Below the pieces are notes generated by a model. It was not told where the DNA came from. It searched no databases and saw only the letters and a program-made list of their open reading frames with translations. Made by a program: the position numbers and the translations under genes. From Candidatus Dormiibacterota bacterium (GTDB lineage: Bacteria > Chloroflexota > Dormibacteria > Aeolococcales > Aeolococcaceae): a DNA stretch of 64,000 nt. The stretch covers positions 62,001-126,000 of the forward strand of contig PMOL01000005.1 of assembly GCA_003162415.1 (NCBI GenBank), given 5' to 3'. Positions 16,711 through 28,506 of this stretch are shown here, in pieces; the first letter of the stretch is position 1, and every line of letters starts with the position of its first letter.

Positions 16711-17027
16711 GTCTTCTCCTCCTCTGGTTGTTCGACGGCGGACTTGTACGCCGTCATTGCACTGGTCCAAAACCGGTCGAGCTCTGCACGCAGTTCGCTG
16801 AGACCGTCCGGATTGATCGCGTAGATGCGGCGGTTGCCGGCGGGCTGGTCGACGACCAGCCCCGCCTCTTTGAGCACCCTGAGGTGCTGCGAGACGGCCG
16901 GTCGACTCACGGGCAGGCCCTTGGCGAGATCGCCGACTGCATAGGGGCGTTGGGTGAGCCGCTCGAAGATCGTCCGTCTGGTGCGATCGCCCAGGGCAGA
17001 CCATCCGGCAAGTTGGTTAGTCGCCAC
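16707..17027 (-). CDS. ArsR-family transcriptional repressor
   Basis: About 106 residues from GTG (MATNQLAGWSALGD). This start is preferred over the ATG at 17054 because a palindromic operator (17032-17049) would otherwise be coding. The winged helix is WSALGDRTRRTIFERLTQRP, then VSRPAVSQHLRVLKEAGLV and QPAGNRRIYAINPDGL. No metal-binding cysteine pair (CxC) is seen, so it probably belongs to the non-metal ArsR group partnered with SRPBCC proteins. The operator position just before the start implies autorepression. Confidence 0.9.
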   Translation of the reverse strand: MATNQLAGWSALGDRTRRTIFERLTQRPYAVGDLAKGLPVSRPAVSQHLRVLKEAGLVVDQPAGNRRIYAINPDGLSELRAELDRFWTSAMTAYKSAVEQPEEEKT

Positions 17028-17031
17028 GCAC

Positions 17032-17049
17032 CGTAAGCTACCACTTACG
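17032..17049. promoter_or_regulatory. Palindromic operator of the ArsR-type regulator
   Basis: CGTAAG (17032-17037) and CTTACG (17044-17049) form a perfect inverted repeat with a 6-nt spacer, 5 nt upstream of the proposed GTG start on the minus strand. Size and location match known ArsR-family sites that overlap the promoter, so the arsR-SRPBCC pair is likely autorepressed. Confidence 0.6.
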
Positions 17050-17081
17050 ATCATCGGGTGTCAACGCCACCCAACAAAAGA

Positions 17082-17112
17082 GGGCCGCCTCCAAGCGTTT
17101 CGGAGGCGGCCC
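17082..17112 (-). terminator. Intrinsic terminator downstream of nrdJ
   Basis: GGGCCGCCTCC (17082-17092) and GGAGGCGGCCC (17102-17112) form an 11-bp GC stem. Read on the minus strand it is followed by TCTTTTGTT, so it would end transcription of the ribonucleotide reductase gene whose stop is at 17141. The stem core is identical to the terminator at 8912-8946. Confidence 0.75.
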
Positions 17113-17140
17113 GGGCGAGAGGGGAGGAGGTGCTAAGACG

Positions 17141-20044
<2,904 letters not shown>

Positions 20045-20113
20045 TGTGCAGAGACGTGTGCTGGACGGCGCCCTGGCGACCTCAAGCCCTGATCTCCGCG
20101 TACTGAGATCACT

Positions 20114-22315
20114 CTAATGATCCCATATCTTGGGGCTCAGCCGTCCGGGAGCCCCCATATCTTGCGAGTCGAGAGCGCTGGCGTCAAGGGGGTGTGCGGT
20201 TCCAGTTCCGTCCGTGAGTAAGGACCGATGCAGCTCCGGAACCTCGATGCGCATGGCCACTCTCCGATCGCCGGCGAGGAGCAGGAACTCGCCCCGAGAT
20301 GCGGTTTCGAGGAAGCTTCGCTGCGCTTCGGTGAGACCGAACGCACGCTCCATTCGGGCCGTTTCCGCGGCTCGATGACCGCCGAGGAGAACGACCGCGC
20401 AATTGGTCGCGATCACGCTCCCCTCGTCGGTGCCGAGGAGGTCCTGTGCGTTCTGGGTCGCCACCACGAGTGACGCGCTGTATTTGCGGCAGCCCCGCGC
20501 GAGCTGCACGAGAAGGTCGCGGAGCGGCCGGTGGACGCAGAGCGCACCAACCTCGTCGAAGACGATGTGGCGGCGCCGGCGGTCGCGTCGAACGAGCTCC
20601 CACAGCCATCGCGCGACGATGAGCGTCGCTGCCGCCACATGTTCGGGGGGCATGTCGCGCAGCGAGATGGCGCAGACGCCGGAATCGACTTCGAGCGATG
20701 TGGGTCGGTCGAAGAGTGCGCCCAGGCCTCCGGTGCAGAAGCGACGCACCACCATGGCGACGGGCCGTGCTTCGACGTCGAGCATGGGAAGGCAGTCCTC
20801 GAGCAGCGGCGTGCGATGTTCGCTGAGCGCACGCTGCAGGGCATCGCGGGCTGCCGCATCGACGACGGCACGCTCGACATCGCCGAGGCCATCGCCGCAG
20901 AGCACCGTGACGAGATCGACGACTGCGGCGACCGTCTCCTCAGGGTCGTCGGTAGCTCCTTCGAACACGTTGACAGCGGCGTCGGTGCCGGGCGCCAGCT
21001 CGAGGTAACGACCACCGAGCGCGGTGACCAGGCCGCGGTATTCGCCCTCGGGGTCGATGATCACCGAGTTCACTCCCGCGGCCTCGAGCACGAGCGTGCC
21101 GATGGCGAAGCTCTTTCCGTGGCCGGACGCCGCAAACACGGCGATGTTCGGGTTGGGATGACGTGATGTGTCAAACGGCGCCACGCGAACCGGAAGCCCT
21201 GAACGCGTGGCGGCGCCGAGGCGGTAGCCGTCCTGATCCGAGCACCCTGCCTCGATCCACGGGATGCAGGTTGACGCGGCGGTTGAATCGACGAGCTTGG
21301 ACGAGCGCAACGCGTTGATCCCGAGCGGCAGCGTGCTGACATGGGCTGCCAGATGCCGGAAATGGGTCACCTCCACGCCGATCAGCGCGGACGCGAACCC
21401 GAGGCGCAAGGCATCGCTGCGCGCCTGCAGCTCATCGATCGAGTTCGCGCGAGCGGTGGCGATGACCGCGAGATGCAGTGGCCGTCCGAGGTTGCGAGCC
21501 AGGCGTTCGCGAAGTGCGGTTGCGGCGTCGACCCCGATGTCGACGTGCACATCGCCGAGCGCTCCTCGCTCGACCTCGAGCATGCGGTGCGCCGAGAAGT
21601 CGCGCAGACGGCGGTTGAGGCGTCCCAGCGCATCCCCGAGTGGCGCCGGCTCGAGGTGGATGGCGATGTCCGCTTCCGCCTGCACGCCGAGGAGCGGCGC
21701 GAGCCATCCCGGGCTGACGGGATGCCCCGGAAGTCGTTGCAGCGCATGGCCGCAGACCACGTGGTTTCCGACGGCGGCGTGTTCTCGATGTTCGGACCAT
21801 GTGGTCGCGGCGTTGTCGTCGACCCCCTCGGTTATCGCCTCGATGAGCGCGTCGCCGTCGAGACGATGTGCGCGCACGCCGAGCGCGCCCAATCGATCGC
21901 AGGCTTGCGCGCACGCCGAGTCGAGAGCCGCCGGCGTCGGCGCGGAGAGGATCACGAAGACCTGACGCGCGTGCCGCTCGCCATCGCGGATCTGTTCGGC
22001 CCAATAGCGGCGCATCGCCTCGTCGAGGCGCGCGTGCTGACCCTCCGAGGGCGGCACGTCAGGATCGGTCAACCGGCGCACGCGGATGAGCAATTGCATC
22101 GGGCGTTCGAGGGTGTGGCACATGCGTGCGAAAGCGGCAGCCGCGGCGGCCTTCCGCGCGGGGTCGAGCGCGTCGATGTCGAGATCGGTGGTGGCGAGGA
22201 CCGCAGACAGCCGTCCGCCCCGCTCGCAGCGATCGCCGCGGATGACGATGCGGTCGTCGATTGGCGCTCGACGAAGAGCGGCGCTCCTGACCGCTCCGAG
22301 ATTCAGGCCGGCCAC
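20114..22315 (-). CDS. VirB4/TraC-like (HerA superfamily) ATPase
   Basis: 733 residues. The N-terminal half is the less conserved VirB4-type domain. The ATPase domain has Walker A at about 396-403 (ASGHGKSF), an IIDPEGEYRGL strand, Walker B near 594 (RRHIVFDEVGAL) and a sensor-like VVATQNAQDLLGTDEG block. VirB4 proteins power type IV secretion or conjugation pili and DNA transfer. Its first 13 nt overlap the PrgI-MinD gene, so the two are translationally coupled. No relaxase, coupling protein or pilin lies nearby, so this is an incomplete or dispersed system. Confidence 0.85.
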   Translation of the reverse strand: MAGLNLGAVRSAALRRAPIDDRIVIRGDRCERGGRLSAVLATTDLDIDALDPARKAAAAAAFARMCHTLERPMQLLIRVRRLTDPDVPPSEGQHARLDEAMRRYWAEQIRDGERHARQVFVILSAPTPAALDSACAQACDRLGALGVRAHRLDGDALIEAITEGVDDNAATTWSEHREHAAVGNHVVCGHALQRLPGHPVSPGWLAPLLGVQAEADIAIHLEPAPLGDALGRLNRRLRDFSAHRMLEVERGALGDVHVDIGVDAATALRERLARNLGRPLHLAVIATARANSIDELQARSDALRLGFASALIGVEVTHFRHLAAHVSTLPLGINALRSSKLVDSTAASTCIPWIEAGCSDQDGYRLGAATRSGLPVRVAPFDTSRHPNPNIAVFAASGHGKSFAIGTLVLEAAGVNSVIIDPEGEYRGLVTALGGRYLELAPGTDAAVNVFEGATDDPEETVAAVVDLVTVLCGDGLGDVERAVVDAAARDALQRALSEHRTPLLEDCLPMLDVEARPVAMVVRRFCTGGLGALFDRPTSLEVDSGVCAISLRDMPPEHVAAATLIVARWLWELVRRDRRRRHIVFDEVGALCVHRPLRDLLVQLARGCRKYSASLVVATQNAQDLLGTDEGSVIATNCAVVLLGGHRAAETARMERAFGLTEAQRSFLETASRGEFLLLAGDRRVAMRIEVPELHRSLLTDGTGTAHPLDASALDSQDMGAPGRLSPKIWDH
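20120..20167. promoter_or_regulatory. Tandem NrdR-like boxes upstream of nrdJ
   Basis: The core CCATATCTTG occurs at 20123-20132 and again at 20155-20164, exactly 32 bp apart. NrdR boxes have a consensus core close to CWATATATWG and occur in pairs of 16-bp boxes with a 15-16-bp linker, which is this spacing. They overlap the 3' end of the upstream VirB4-like gene and lie 76-123 bp before the nrdJ ATG. nrdR itself is not in the window. Confidence 0.65.
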
Positions 22316-23550
22316 GAGGAGCGCAACTCACTGCCGACGCGCCTTGCCAGACGGCGCAACGCGATCGCGGCGGGACCGGTCTCGTCGAGCCCGACGAGGC
22401 GGTGCGCATTCTCCGCGGTCACCACCGCGTCGTCGTCCGGGATGTCGCCGATCAGCTGGCCGTCCAGGTCGGCCATCGGCTCGCTCAGGTCTGTGCCGGG
22501 CCGGGACCGATTGACGATGTACCGGAGCTGATGGCGCAGACCGAGGCGGCGCAGGGCCTCGGTGCTTCGGTACGCGTCGTGCACGCCGCCCGCGGTGGGC
22601 ACGACAACGATGAAGACGTCGTCGCAGGCGCAGATCGCGGTGGTGGTCAAGGGATTCAGCTCTGGGCACACGTCGAGCACCACGAGATCGAAGCCCTCCA
22701 TGTCCAGCTCGCGAAGCACCTCGCGCAGCAACGCCGGGGTCACCGGCCACTCGGGGTTGACCGTGCTCTGGGGACCGAGCAGGACGCGTGCGCCCGAGGC
22801 GTGAGTGATCATGAAGTCGATCACGCTGCGGTCTTCCGGCGGCGCGAGCGCGTAGTCGAGCAGCGTGCGTTCGGGTGCGCCGAGGCGGATGGCGACGCTG
22901 GGGCTGCGCAGGTCGAGGTCGACCAGCGCAACGCGCGGAGCCGGCTGCTCGTCGGTCCGGCTGGAGGCGATGAGGCAGGTGAGCCCGGTGGCGAGCGTGC
23001 TGCGACCGGTGCCGCCGCGCAATGAGAAGAAGGTCACGCGCCGTGCTCCGTCGGCGCGGGTCGGCGGGCGAAGGATCGGCGTGAAGCTCGGACCAGCCGG
23101 CGACTGGGACGCTGGCGCCGGACCTGGATCGCTCTTTCGTCGATCGCCGGGCGGTGGGTTAGATGGTGGCGCCGGCGGCGTGGCGCGCTTGCCAAACAGC
23201 TCGACCAGCTGTGACCGATCGTCGTCGCCGCCGTCAGAGGACCCGTCCGAGGGGGCCGCAGTCGCGAGCTCCCAGCGAATCGTCCCGCGACGCGGCCGCA
23301 TCCAGAACAGCCCCGCGAACACCGCCCAGTCGAGCGCCGGACGCCCGGCAACGCGCAGCCATCCGAGCCCGGCTGCCGCAGCCGCGATCGCCACCGCAAC
23401 CGGGTCAGCGACGGCTGGAGGGAGTGGCGATCGAACCAGCGAGTACGCCGCCAGCGCTCCCACCATGACCACCGCCAGCTGTCCTGCGCCAAGCCCAAAG
23501 GCCAGCGTGTCGGGTCGGTCGAAGCCGTCGGCGAACTCAATCTGATCCAT
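22303..23550 (-). CDS. PrgI-like membrane domain fused to MinD/ParA-like ATPase
   Basis: 415 residues. Residues 1-95 resemble PrgI (the VirB3-like partner of VirB4): FADGFDRPDTLAFGLGAGQL followed by two membrane helices at about 24-40 and 48-66. A proline-rich linker (100-168) leads to a MinD/ParA-type domain: VTFFSLRGGTGRSTLATGLT, LVDLDLRSPSVAIRLG, DLVVLDVCPELNPLTTTAI. The deviant Walker A reads RGGTGRST, with arginine in place of both lysines normally found in KGGxGKT. The fusion next to VirB4 suggests a secretion- or partition-linked machine. Confidence 0.82.
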   Translation of the reverse strand: MDQIEFADGFDRPDTLAFGLGAGQLAVVMVGALAAYSLVRSPLPPAVADPVAVAIAAAAAGLGWLRVAGRPALDWAVFAGLFWMRPRRGTIRWELATAAPSDGSSDGGDDDRSQLVELFGKRATPPAPPSNPPPGDRRKSDPGPAPASQSPAGPSFTPILRPPTRADGARRVTFFSLRGGTGRSTLATGLTCLIASSRTDEQPAPRVALVDLDLRSPSVAIRLGAPERTLLDYALAPPEDRSVIDFMITHASGARVLLGPQSTVNPEWPVTPALLREVLRELDMEGFDLVVLDVCPELNPLTTTAICACDDVFIVVVPTAGGVHDAYRSTEALRRLGLRHQLRYIVNRSRPGTDLSEPMADLDGQLIGDIPDDDAVVTAENAHRLVGLDETGPAAIALRRLARRVGSELRSSWPA

Positions 23551-23724
23551 GCCGCCACTCCACTATATGTGATCGCAGAATGACAGTATCGTAGGGTTCG
23601 GTCAAATCTTCCTCGCGGACAAAATCGCGGAGTGCGCCGCGCCCGGACGCGCGAGGGCGACAACCTCATCGCCGCCATAATCGACACCGGTGTCAACGTC
23701 GATTCAGGCCGCGTGGAGGTAGTC

Positions 23725-25251
23725 ATGGCAGCGATCGTCGAGCCAGACGTCGCGACGTATCAGCAGTACATCGACGGCGAGTGGGCCGGCGCCGAGGACG
23801 GGCGCACGTATCCGGTCATCAACCCGTCCACCGAAGAGGTCATGGCCGTCGCGCCCGCGAGCACCAGGGCCGACGCAAGGCGTGCGGTCGCCGCGGCTCG
23901 CCGGTCATTCGACGCAGGCGAGTGGCGCCTCAAGTCGCAGCTGCAGCGGACCCAGATCATGTTCCAGATCGCCGAGCACCTCCAGGAGGTCTCCGAGGAC
24001 TGGGGGCTGCTCGAATCGCAGAACGCGGGCGCGGCGCTGCGCAAGACCTCGGTGGTCGACGTGCCGCTCGCCATCGAGTGGTTCCGGAGCATGGCCGAGC
24101 AGGCGCTCGGCGTGCCCTGGTACGAGCCGCTGCCCTGGATCGATTCGCCCTACGTGTCGTGGAACTTCGTGCAGCGCGAGCCGGTCGGCGTGTGTGCCGG
24201 GATCATCCCCTGGAATTACCCGCTGATCTTCGCGATGTGGAAGATCGCGCCGGCGCTCGCCATGGGCAACTCGATCGTGCTCAAGCCGGCGCCGCAGACG
24301 CCGCTCTCCGCACTCGCGATCGCCCGCGCCATCGACGAGACCGGCCTGCTCCCCCGCGGCGTGCTCAACGTGGTCACCGGGGACGGCGTCGAGGCCGGCA
24401 TCGAACTGGTCGAGAACCCCGACGTCGACAAGGTCGCCTTCACCGGCTCCACCGCGACAGGTCGCAAGATCCTCGCCGCTGCCGCATCCACCATCAAGAA
24501 GGTGACGCTCGAGCTCGGCGGCAAGTCGGCGAACATCGTCTGCCCCGACGCGGACCTCGACATCGCTGTCGACGGTGCGCTCTTCGGCACCTTCTTTCAC
24601 CAGGGCCAGATGTGCGAGTCGGGGACGCGTCTCTTCGTCCACGACGACATCTACGACACGTTTGTCGATCGCCTGGTCGACGGTGCGGCGTCGCTGCGCG
24701 TCGGTGACGCCGCGGACTTCGACACGCAGGTCGGCCCGGTGATCAGCCGCGCGCAGTACGACATGATCCTGTCCGCCATCGACCGTGCCAAGCAGGAGGG
24801 CGCGACGGTCGCGTGCGGCGGCGGACGCGCGCCCAACGTCGGCGATCGGGGCTTTTTCATCCAGCCGACGGTGCTCACTGGCGTCAGCCCCGACTCGCAC
24901 GCCGGCACCGAGGAGATCTTCGGACCTGTACTGGCGGTGCAGCGCTGGAGCGATCTTGGCGAGGTGATCCAGCGTGCCAACCGGACCATCTACGGACTGG
25001 CCGGCGGGGTGTGGTCGCGGGACACGCGCGGTGCGATCGAGATCGCCAAACAGCTGCGCACCGGGACCGTCTGGATCAACGACTGGCACCTGCTCAATCC
25101 GCTCGCGCCATTTGGGGGCTACAAGCAGAGCGGCATCGGTCGCGAGCACGGCCGCGAGGGGCTGCTCGCATACACCGAGGTGAAGCACATCCACGTCGAC
25201 CAGGGCGTGCCCCGGAGCGAGCGCTACTTCTGGGACGTGCTGCTCGGCTGA
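23725..25251 (+). CDS. NAD(P)-dependent aldehyde dehydrogenase
   Basis: 508 residues from an ATG with GGAGGT 4-5 nt upstream. Hallmarks: IPWNYPLIFAMWKIAPALA, KPAPQTPLSALAIA, FTGSTATGRKI (cofactor binding), LELGGKSANIV (general-base Glu), QMCESGTRLFV (catalytic Cys about residue 297), EEIFGPVLAVQRW and PFGGYKQSGIGREHG. The sequence style is that of betaine-aldehyde/aromatic-aldehyde dehydrogenases, but the substrate cannot be fixed. It overlaps the convergent hydrolase gene by 28 nt at the 3' end. Confidence 0.95.
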   Translation: MAAIVEPDVATYQQYIDGEWAGAEDGRTYPVINPSTEEVMAVAPASTRADARRAVAAARRSFDAGEWRLKSQLQRTQIMFQIAEHLQEVSEDWGLLESQNAGAALRKTSVVDVPLAIEWFRSMAEQALGVPWYEPLPWIDSPYVSWNFVQREPVGVCAGIIPWNYPLIFAMWKIAPALAMGNSIVLKPAPQTPLSALAIARAIDETGLLPRGVLNVVTGDGVEAGIELVENPDVDKVAFTGSTATGRKILAAAASTIKKVTLELGGKSANIVCPDADLDIAVDGALFGTFFHQGQMCESGTRLFVHDDIYDTFVDRLVDGAASLRVGDAADFDTQVGPVISRAQYDMILSAIDRAKQEGATVACGGGRAPNVGDRGFFIQPTVLTGVSPDSHAGTEEIFGPVLAVQRWSDLGEVIQRANRTIYGLAGGVWSRDTRGAIEIAKQLRTGTVWINDWHLLNPLAPFGGYKQSGIGREHGREGLLAYTEVKHIHVDQGVPRSERYFWDVLLG

Positions 25252-26117
25252 GCCGCGAGCTCATCGACGAACGAGGCGATCGCCGCCGCGACCTGCGCGG
25301 GTCGCTGCACCGGCAGGTCGTGGACTCCGTCGATCCAAACGAACCGAGCGCGATCGCCAACCACCTCCTGGGCCCTGGCGATCGACCGCACCTTCGGCGA
25401 ATCCTCTGGCGACGGTGACCCCGCCGGGATGAAGAGCATCGGGCAGCGCACCTGGCCCATCAGCTCGTAGCCCTTGGCGTCGAAGAGGTGGTGGGCGATC
25501 TCCATGTGATGCTCCAGGGAGAGGCGCGGGCGAAGCGTGCCGGCACCGCTCCCGTCGTCCTCGAAGTTGCCGCCGAGGATCTCCGCCGCGGTGTCGGGAT
25601 CCGACCCGTCTCGCAGCGGCGATGAATCCATCCACGCACGCAGCATCGCCGGGGTGATGCCCTTGAGCGCCGGCGGTCGCATGGTCTGCTCGGCCATCTC
25701 CCAGTTGGGCCCGAAGTACGCTTTGAGGTCGCCTGCCCCGCCGTCGATGCAGACGACGCCGAGCGTCAGCTCCGGATAGGCAATGGCGAAGGAGAGCGCG
25801 ACGGTCGCTCCCCAGCTGTGCCCGACCACGACCACGGGCTCGGTATGGCGGAGCGCCGCGAGCAGCCCCTCGAGGTCACGCGAGACGGTGTCGAAGTCGT
25901 ACCCGCTGTCCGGGCGGTCGCTTTTCCCGTGCCCCGGCAGGTCCACCGCGATCACCCGATGGGCAGGGGCCAGGCGGTCGGCGACCAGGTCCCACCAGCG
26001 TGCGTTGCTCGCCAGTCCGTGCAGAGCGATGAGCGCCGGTTCACCTCCGGCGTGATCTCGGACCGAGAGCTTGAGGCGAGGTGTGTCGACGCGGTACTCG
26101 GCGATGGGGTGGGTCAT
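25224..26117 (-). CDS. Alpha/beta-fold hydrolase
   Basis: 297 residues starting MTHPIAEYRVDTPRLKL. ALHGLASNARWWDLVADRL is the oxyanion-hole loop, VVGHSWGATVALSFA is the nucleophile elbow (GHSWG, Ser catalytic), and RFVWIDGVHDLPVQRP carries the catalytic His. The acid is probably an Asp in the MLFIPAGSPSPED region. Likely an esterase or epoxide-hydrolase-like enzyme of unknown substrate. It is divergent from otsA and convergent with the aldehyde dehydrogenase. Confidence 0.92.
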   Translation of the reverse strand: MTHPIAEYRVDTPRLKLSVRDHAGGEPALIALHGLASNARWWDLVADRLAPAHRVIAVDLPGHGKSDRPDSGYDFDTVSRDLEGLLAALRHTEPVVVVGHSWGATVALSFAIAYPELTLGVVCIDGGAGDLKAYFGPNWEMAEQTMRPPALKGITPAMLRAWMDSSPLRDGSDPDTAAEILGGNFEDDGSGAGTLRPRLSLEHHMEIAHHLFDAKGYELMGQVRCPMLFIPAGSPSPEDSPKVRSIARAQEVVGDRARFVWIDGVHDLPVQRPAQVAAAIASFVDELAAQPSSTSQK

Positions 26118-26216
26118 ACGACACGGGATTGTCGCCGGAGAGGCCCCCCCAAGGACTGTCCCGGTAGCATGGGTCGGCGGGCAGGGCCCCGCTCGGCCTG
26201 TGATGGAGTCGAGCAT

Positions 26217-27713
26217 TTGTCGGCAATCGAGCCGTACACGCGCAGGATCCTCGGGGGTGTCCAGCCGATCATCGTCGCCAACCGGGCGCCGCTGGTCCTG
26301 CATCAGGCCGACCCGTACCGGGGCACGCCGGAGCGGCTGGTCAAGGGCGCCGGCGGACTGGTCACGGCGATGACCTCGCTGGCCTCTGCGACAGACGCGG
26401 TGTGGGTCGCGCTGGCGCGTGACGCGTCGGATCGACAGCTCGCGGAGCGGGGCGACCCGGCCGAGCTGACCACCGACGACGGCACCACCATCAAGGTCGC
26501 GTTCGTCGAGCCGACCAGCGAGGCATACGACCTCTACTACAACGTGATCGCCAACCCGCTGCTCTGGTTCATCCAGCACTACCTCTGGGATCTCGCGCGC
26601 GAACCGGTCGTCGACGAGACCATCCACCGGGCCTGGCGGGACGGCTACATGAACGTGAACCAGCTGGTCGCGAAGCGAGTGCTTGCCGAGGTCGAGCGTA
26701 CCGACAAGCCGGCCGTCGTCTTCGTGCAGGACTACCAGATGTACTGCGTCCCGGGGCTGATCCGCGAACAGCGGCCCGATGTGCGCATCCAGCATTTCGT
26801 ACACATTCCGTGGCCGACGCCGCAGTACTGGACGGTGCTGCCGCGCCACATCCGCGATGCGATCGTGCACGGCCTGCTCGGTGCCGACATCATCGGGTTT
26901 CAGACGTCACGCGACGTGCGCAACTTCCTGATGACGTGCGAGCAGAACCTCGGTCTGACGGTCGACCATCGCGAGCGCACCGTGTTCGCGGAGGGGCGCG
27001 CGGTATGGGTGCGCAATTACCCGATCAGCGTTGATCCCAAGACGTTCATTCAACATTCGGAACAACCCGCGGTGCTCGCCGAGATCGAGCGCATCGAACA
27101 GTGGCGGCCGAAGCACCTCATCCTGCGTGTCGACCGTACGGATCTCAGCAAGAACATCGTGCGCGGTTTTCTCGCGTACGAGCGCATGCTCGAGGCCCAT
27201 CCTGAGCTGACCGGGGACGTCCTGTTCTGGGCATTCCTGCAGCCCAGCCGGCAGGACATCGACGACTACCGCGCCTACCTCGGCAGCGTGCTGCGCGTCG
27301 CGGCGCGCATCAATCGCGAATACAGTCGCGGCGGCTGGACGCCGATTCGCGTCGAGATCGAGGACAACATGGAGCGAGCGATTGCTGGGTATCGCGTCTT
27401 CGACGTCCTGCTGGTCAACCCGATCTATGACGGGATGAATCTCGTGGCCAAGGAAGGTCCGCTTGTCAATCAGCGCGACGGTGTCCTGGTGCTCAGCGAG
27501 AACGCGGGCTCACACGAGGAGCTCGGCGAATGGGCCATCACCGTCAATCCGTTCGACATCGATGAGACCGCAGAAGCGCTCTACCTGGGGCTGACCATGG
27601 ATGACGGCCAGAAGAAGGCTCGGCAGGCGAAGATTCGCGACGTCGTGCGAACCAATGACATCACGCGATGGATATCACTCCAGCTCCAGGATCTCCGCGA
27701 GCTGATCGGTTAG
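26217..27713 (+). CDS. otsA: Trehalose-6-phosphate synthase (GT20)
   Basis: About 498 residues from a TTG start preceded by ATGGAG; the frame is open further upstream but with shadow composition. Family blocks: IIVANRAPLVLHQ, KGAGGLVTAMTSLA, VFVQDYQMYCVPGLIREQR, HIPWPTPQYWTVLP, GFQTSRDVRNFL, VDRTDLSKNIVRGFLAYERM, VNPIYDGMNLVAKEGPLVN and NAGSHEEL. It joins UDP-glucose to glucose-6-phosphate. The opening signature is VANRAP rather than the usual SNRLP, and the acceptor loop differs from E. coli OtsA, so a different acceptor or donor such as GDP-glucose is possible. No otsB is adjacent. Confidence 0.9.
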   Translation: MSAIEPYTRRILGGVQPIIVANRAPLVLHQADPYRGTPERLVKGAGGLVTAMTSLASATDAVWVALARDASDRQLAERGDPAELTTDDGTTIKVAFVEPTSEAYDLYYNVIANPLLWFIQHYLWDLAREPVVDETIHRAWRDGYMNVNQLVAKRVLAEVERTDKPAVVFVQDYQMYCVPGLIREQRPDVRIQHFVHIPWPTPQYWTVLPRHIRDAIVHGLLGADIIGFQTSRDVRNFLMTCEQNLGLTVDHRERTVFAEGRAVWVRNYPISVDPKTFIQHSEQPAVLAEIERIEQWRPKHLILRVDRTDLSKNIVRGFLAYERMLEAHPELTGDVLFWAFLQPSRQDIDDYRAYLGSVLRVAARINREYSRGGWTPIRVEIEDNMERAIAGYRVFDVLLVNPIYDGMNLVAKEGPLVNQRDGVLVLSENAGSHEELGEWAITVNPFDIDETAEALYLGLTMDDGQKKARQAKIRDVVRTNDITRWISLQLQDLRELIG

Positions 27714-27741
27714 CGATCACTCGGCGGAATGAGTCCCGAGG

Positions 27742-27936
27742 TCAGTGGTTGAAGCCGGCGAACCCCGCGATGAACAGCCAGCCGACGACGGCGAAGACGC
27801 CGACCCAGAGGGAGATCCACACGCGGCCAGTCGCAAAGCGGCGGCTGCGGCGGAGGTAGCGGCGGCGCACCGCCAGGTCGGCTGAGCCGTCGGGTCCGCT
27901 GCGGGGGAGTCGTCGAAGAGGACTGATTTCCGCCAT
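27742..27936 (-). CDS. Small single-pass membrane protein
   Basis: 64 residues from MAEISPLRRL with GGAAAGAG upstream of the ATG. The first 38 residues are rich in arginine (RRRYLRRSRRFATGR) and are followed by one membrane helix (VWISLWVGVFAVVGWLFIAG) and a short tail. Positive-inside predicts a cytoplasmic N terminus. It lies convergently just after otsA. No family recognised. Confidence 0.6.
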   Translation of the reverse strand: MAEISPLRRLPRSGPDGSADLAVRRRYLRRSRRFATGRVWISLWVGVFAVVGWLFIAGFAGFNH

Positions 27937-28089
27937 GTGCTCTTTCCAACGGGGTTGGCAGGGATCCAGTTACGCCCCCCGCGAGTCCGCGCAAGTATCA
28001 TGCAACCCTGCGAGTTTGGGTGAGCTTGCGGGCGAATGCGCCGCACTGCAGTGTCGCGTTGAGCTCCCGATCCAACGTCTGGAGGTACT

Positions 28090-28506
28090 GTGGCCGGCGA
28101 CGCGCCTGAGAGCACCGACCCCATCTCGCTTGCGCGCCAGGTGGTCGAGGACGCCATCAAGCTGGTGCGCGCCGAGCTGGCCGTCGTGGGCTCCGAACTG
28201 AAGCGGGCGATCCTCCAATTGGTGATCGCTGCGGTGATGCTCATCGTCGCGTCGGTGTTCCTGCTGATTGCAGTGATCGAGGCATTGGGCGCCCTGCCGT
28301 CGGGGCTCGGCATCCTCGGCGCGGAGTGGGTGCGCTGGCTCGTGCTCGGCGGGATATTCCTGGTCCTCGCCGCAGTACTCATCTATATCGGGCAATCGAA
28401 GGCGCGAAAGGCGATCAAGCGAGGGCGGAAGCACATCGAAAGCACGTTGAAGGAGGATGCCGAGTGGCTCCGGGAACTGACGAAGCGCAGCGTCAAAGGG
28501 AGCTGA
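28090..28506 (+). CDS. Actinobacterial Holin-X / YqjE-type membrane protein
   Basis: 138 residues from a GTG. An N-terminal amphipathic helix (ISLARQVVEDAIKLVRAELA) precedes two membrane helices at about 40-62 (LQLVIAAVMLIVASVFLLIA) and 80-98 (WVRWLVLGGIFLVLAAVLIY), then a basic tail. This matches the PF07332 Holin-X/YqjE layout. Despite the name these are usually chromosomal envelope-stress proteins, not phage holins. The downstream gene starts inside its last 14 codons. Confidence 0.85.
   Translation: MAGDAPESTDPISLARQVVEDAIKLVRAELAVVGSELKRAILQLVIAAVMLIVASVFLLIAVIEALGALPSGLGILGAEWVRWLVLGGIFLVLAAVLIYIGQSKARKAIKRGRKHIESTLKEDAEWLRELTKRSVKGS

Noticed and set aside
21341..22531. 396-codon plus-strand frame across the VirB4-like and PrgI-MinD genes
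   Set aside because: It spans the junction of two genuine overlapping minus-strand genes and has no recognisable motif.
20114..23550. An integrative conjugative element carrying VirB4
   Set aside because: No relaxase, coupling protein, pilin or integrase lies near these genes and no tRNA repeat flanks them.
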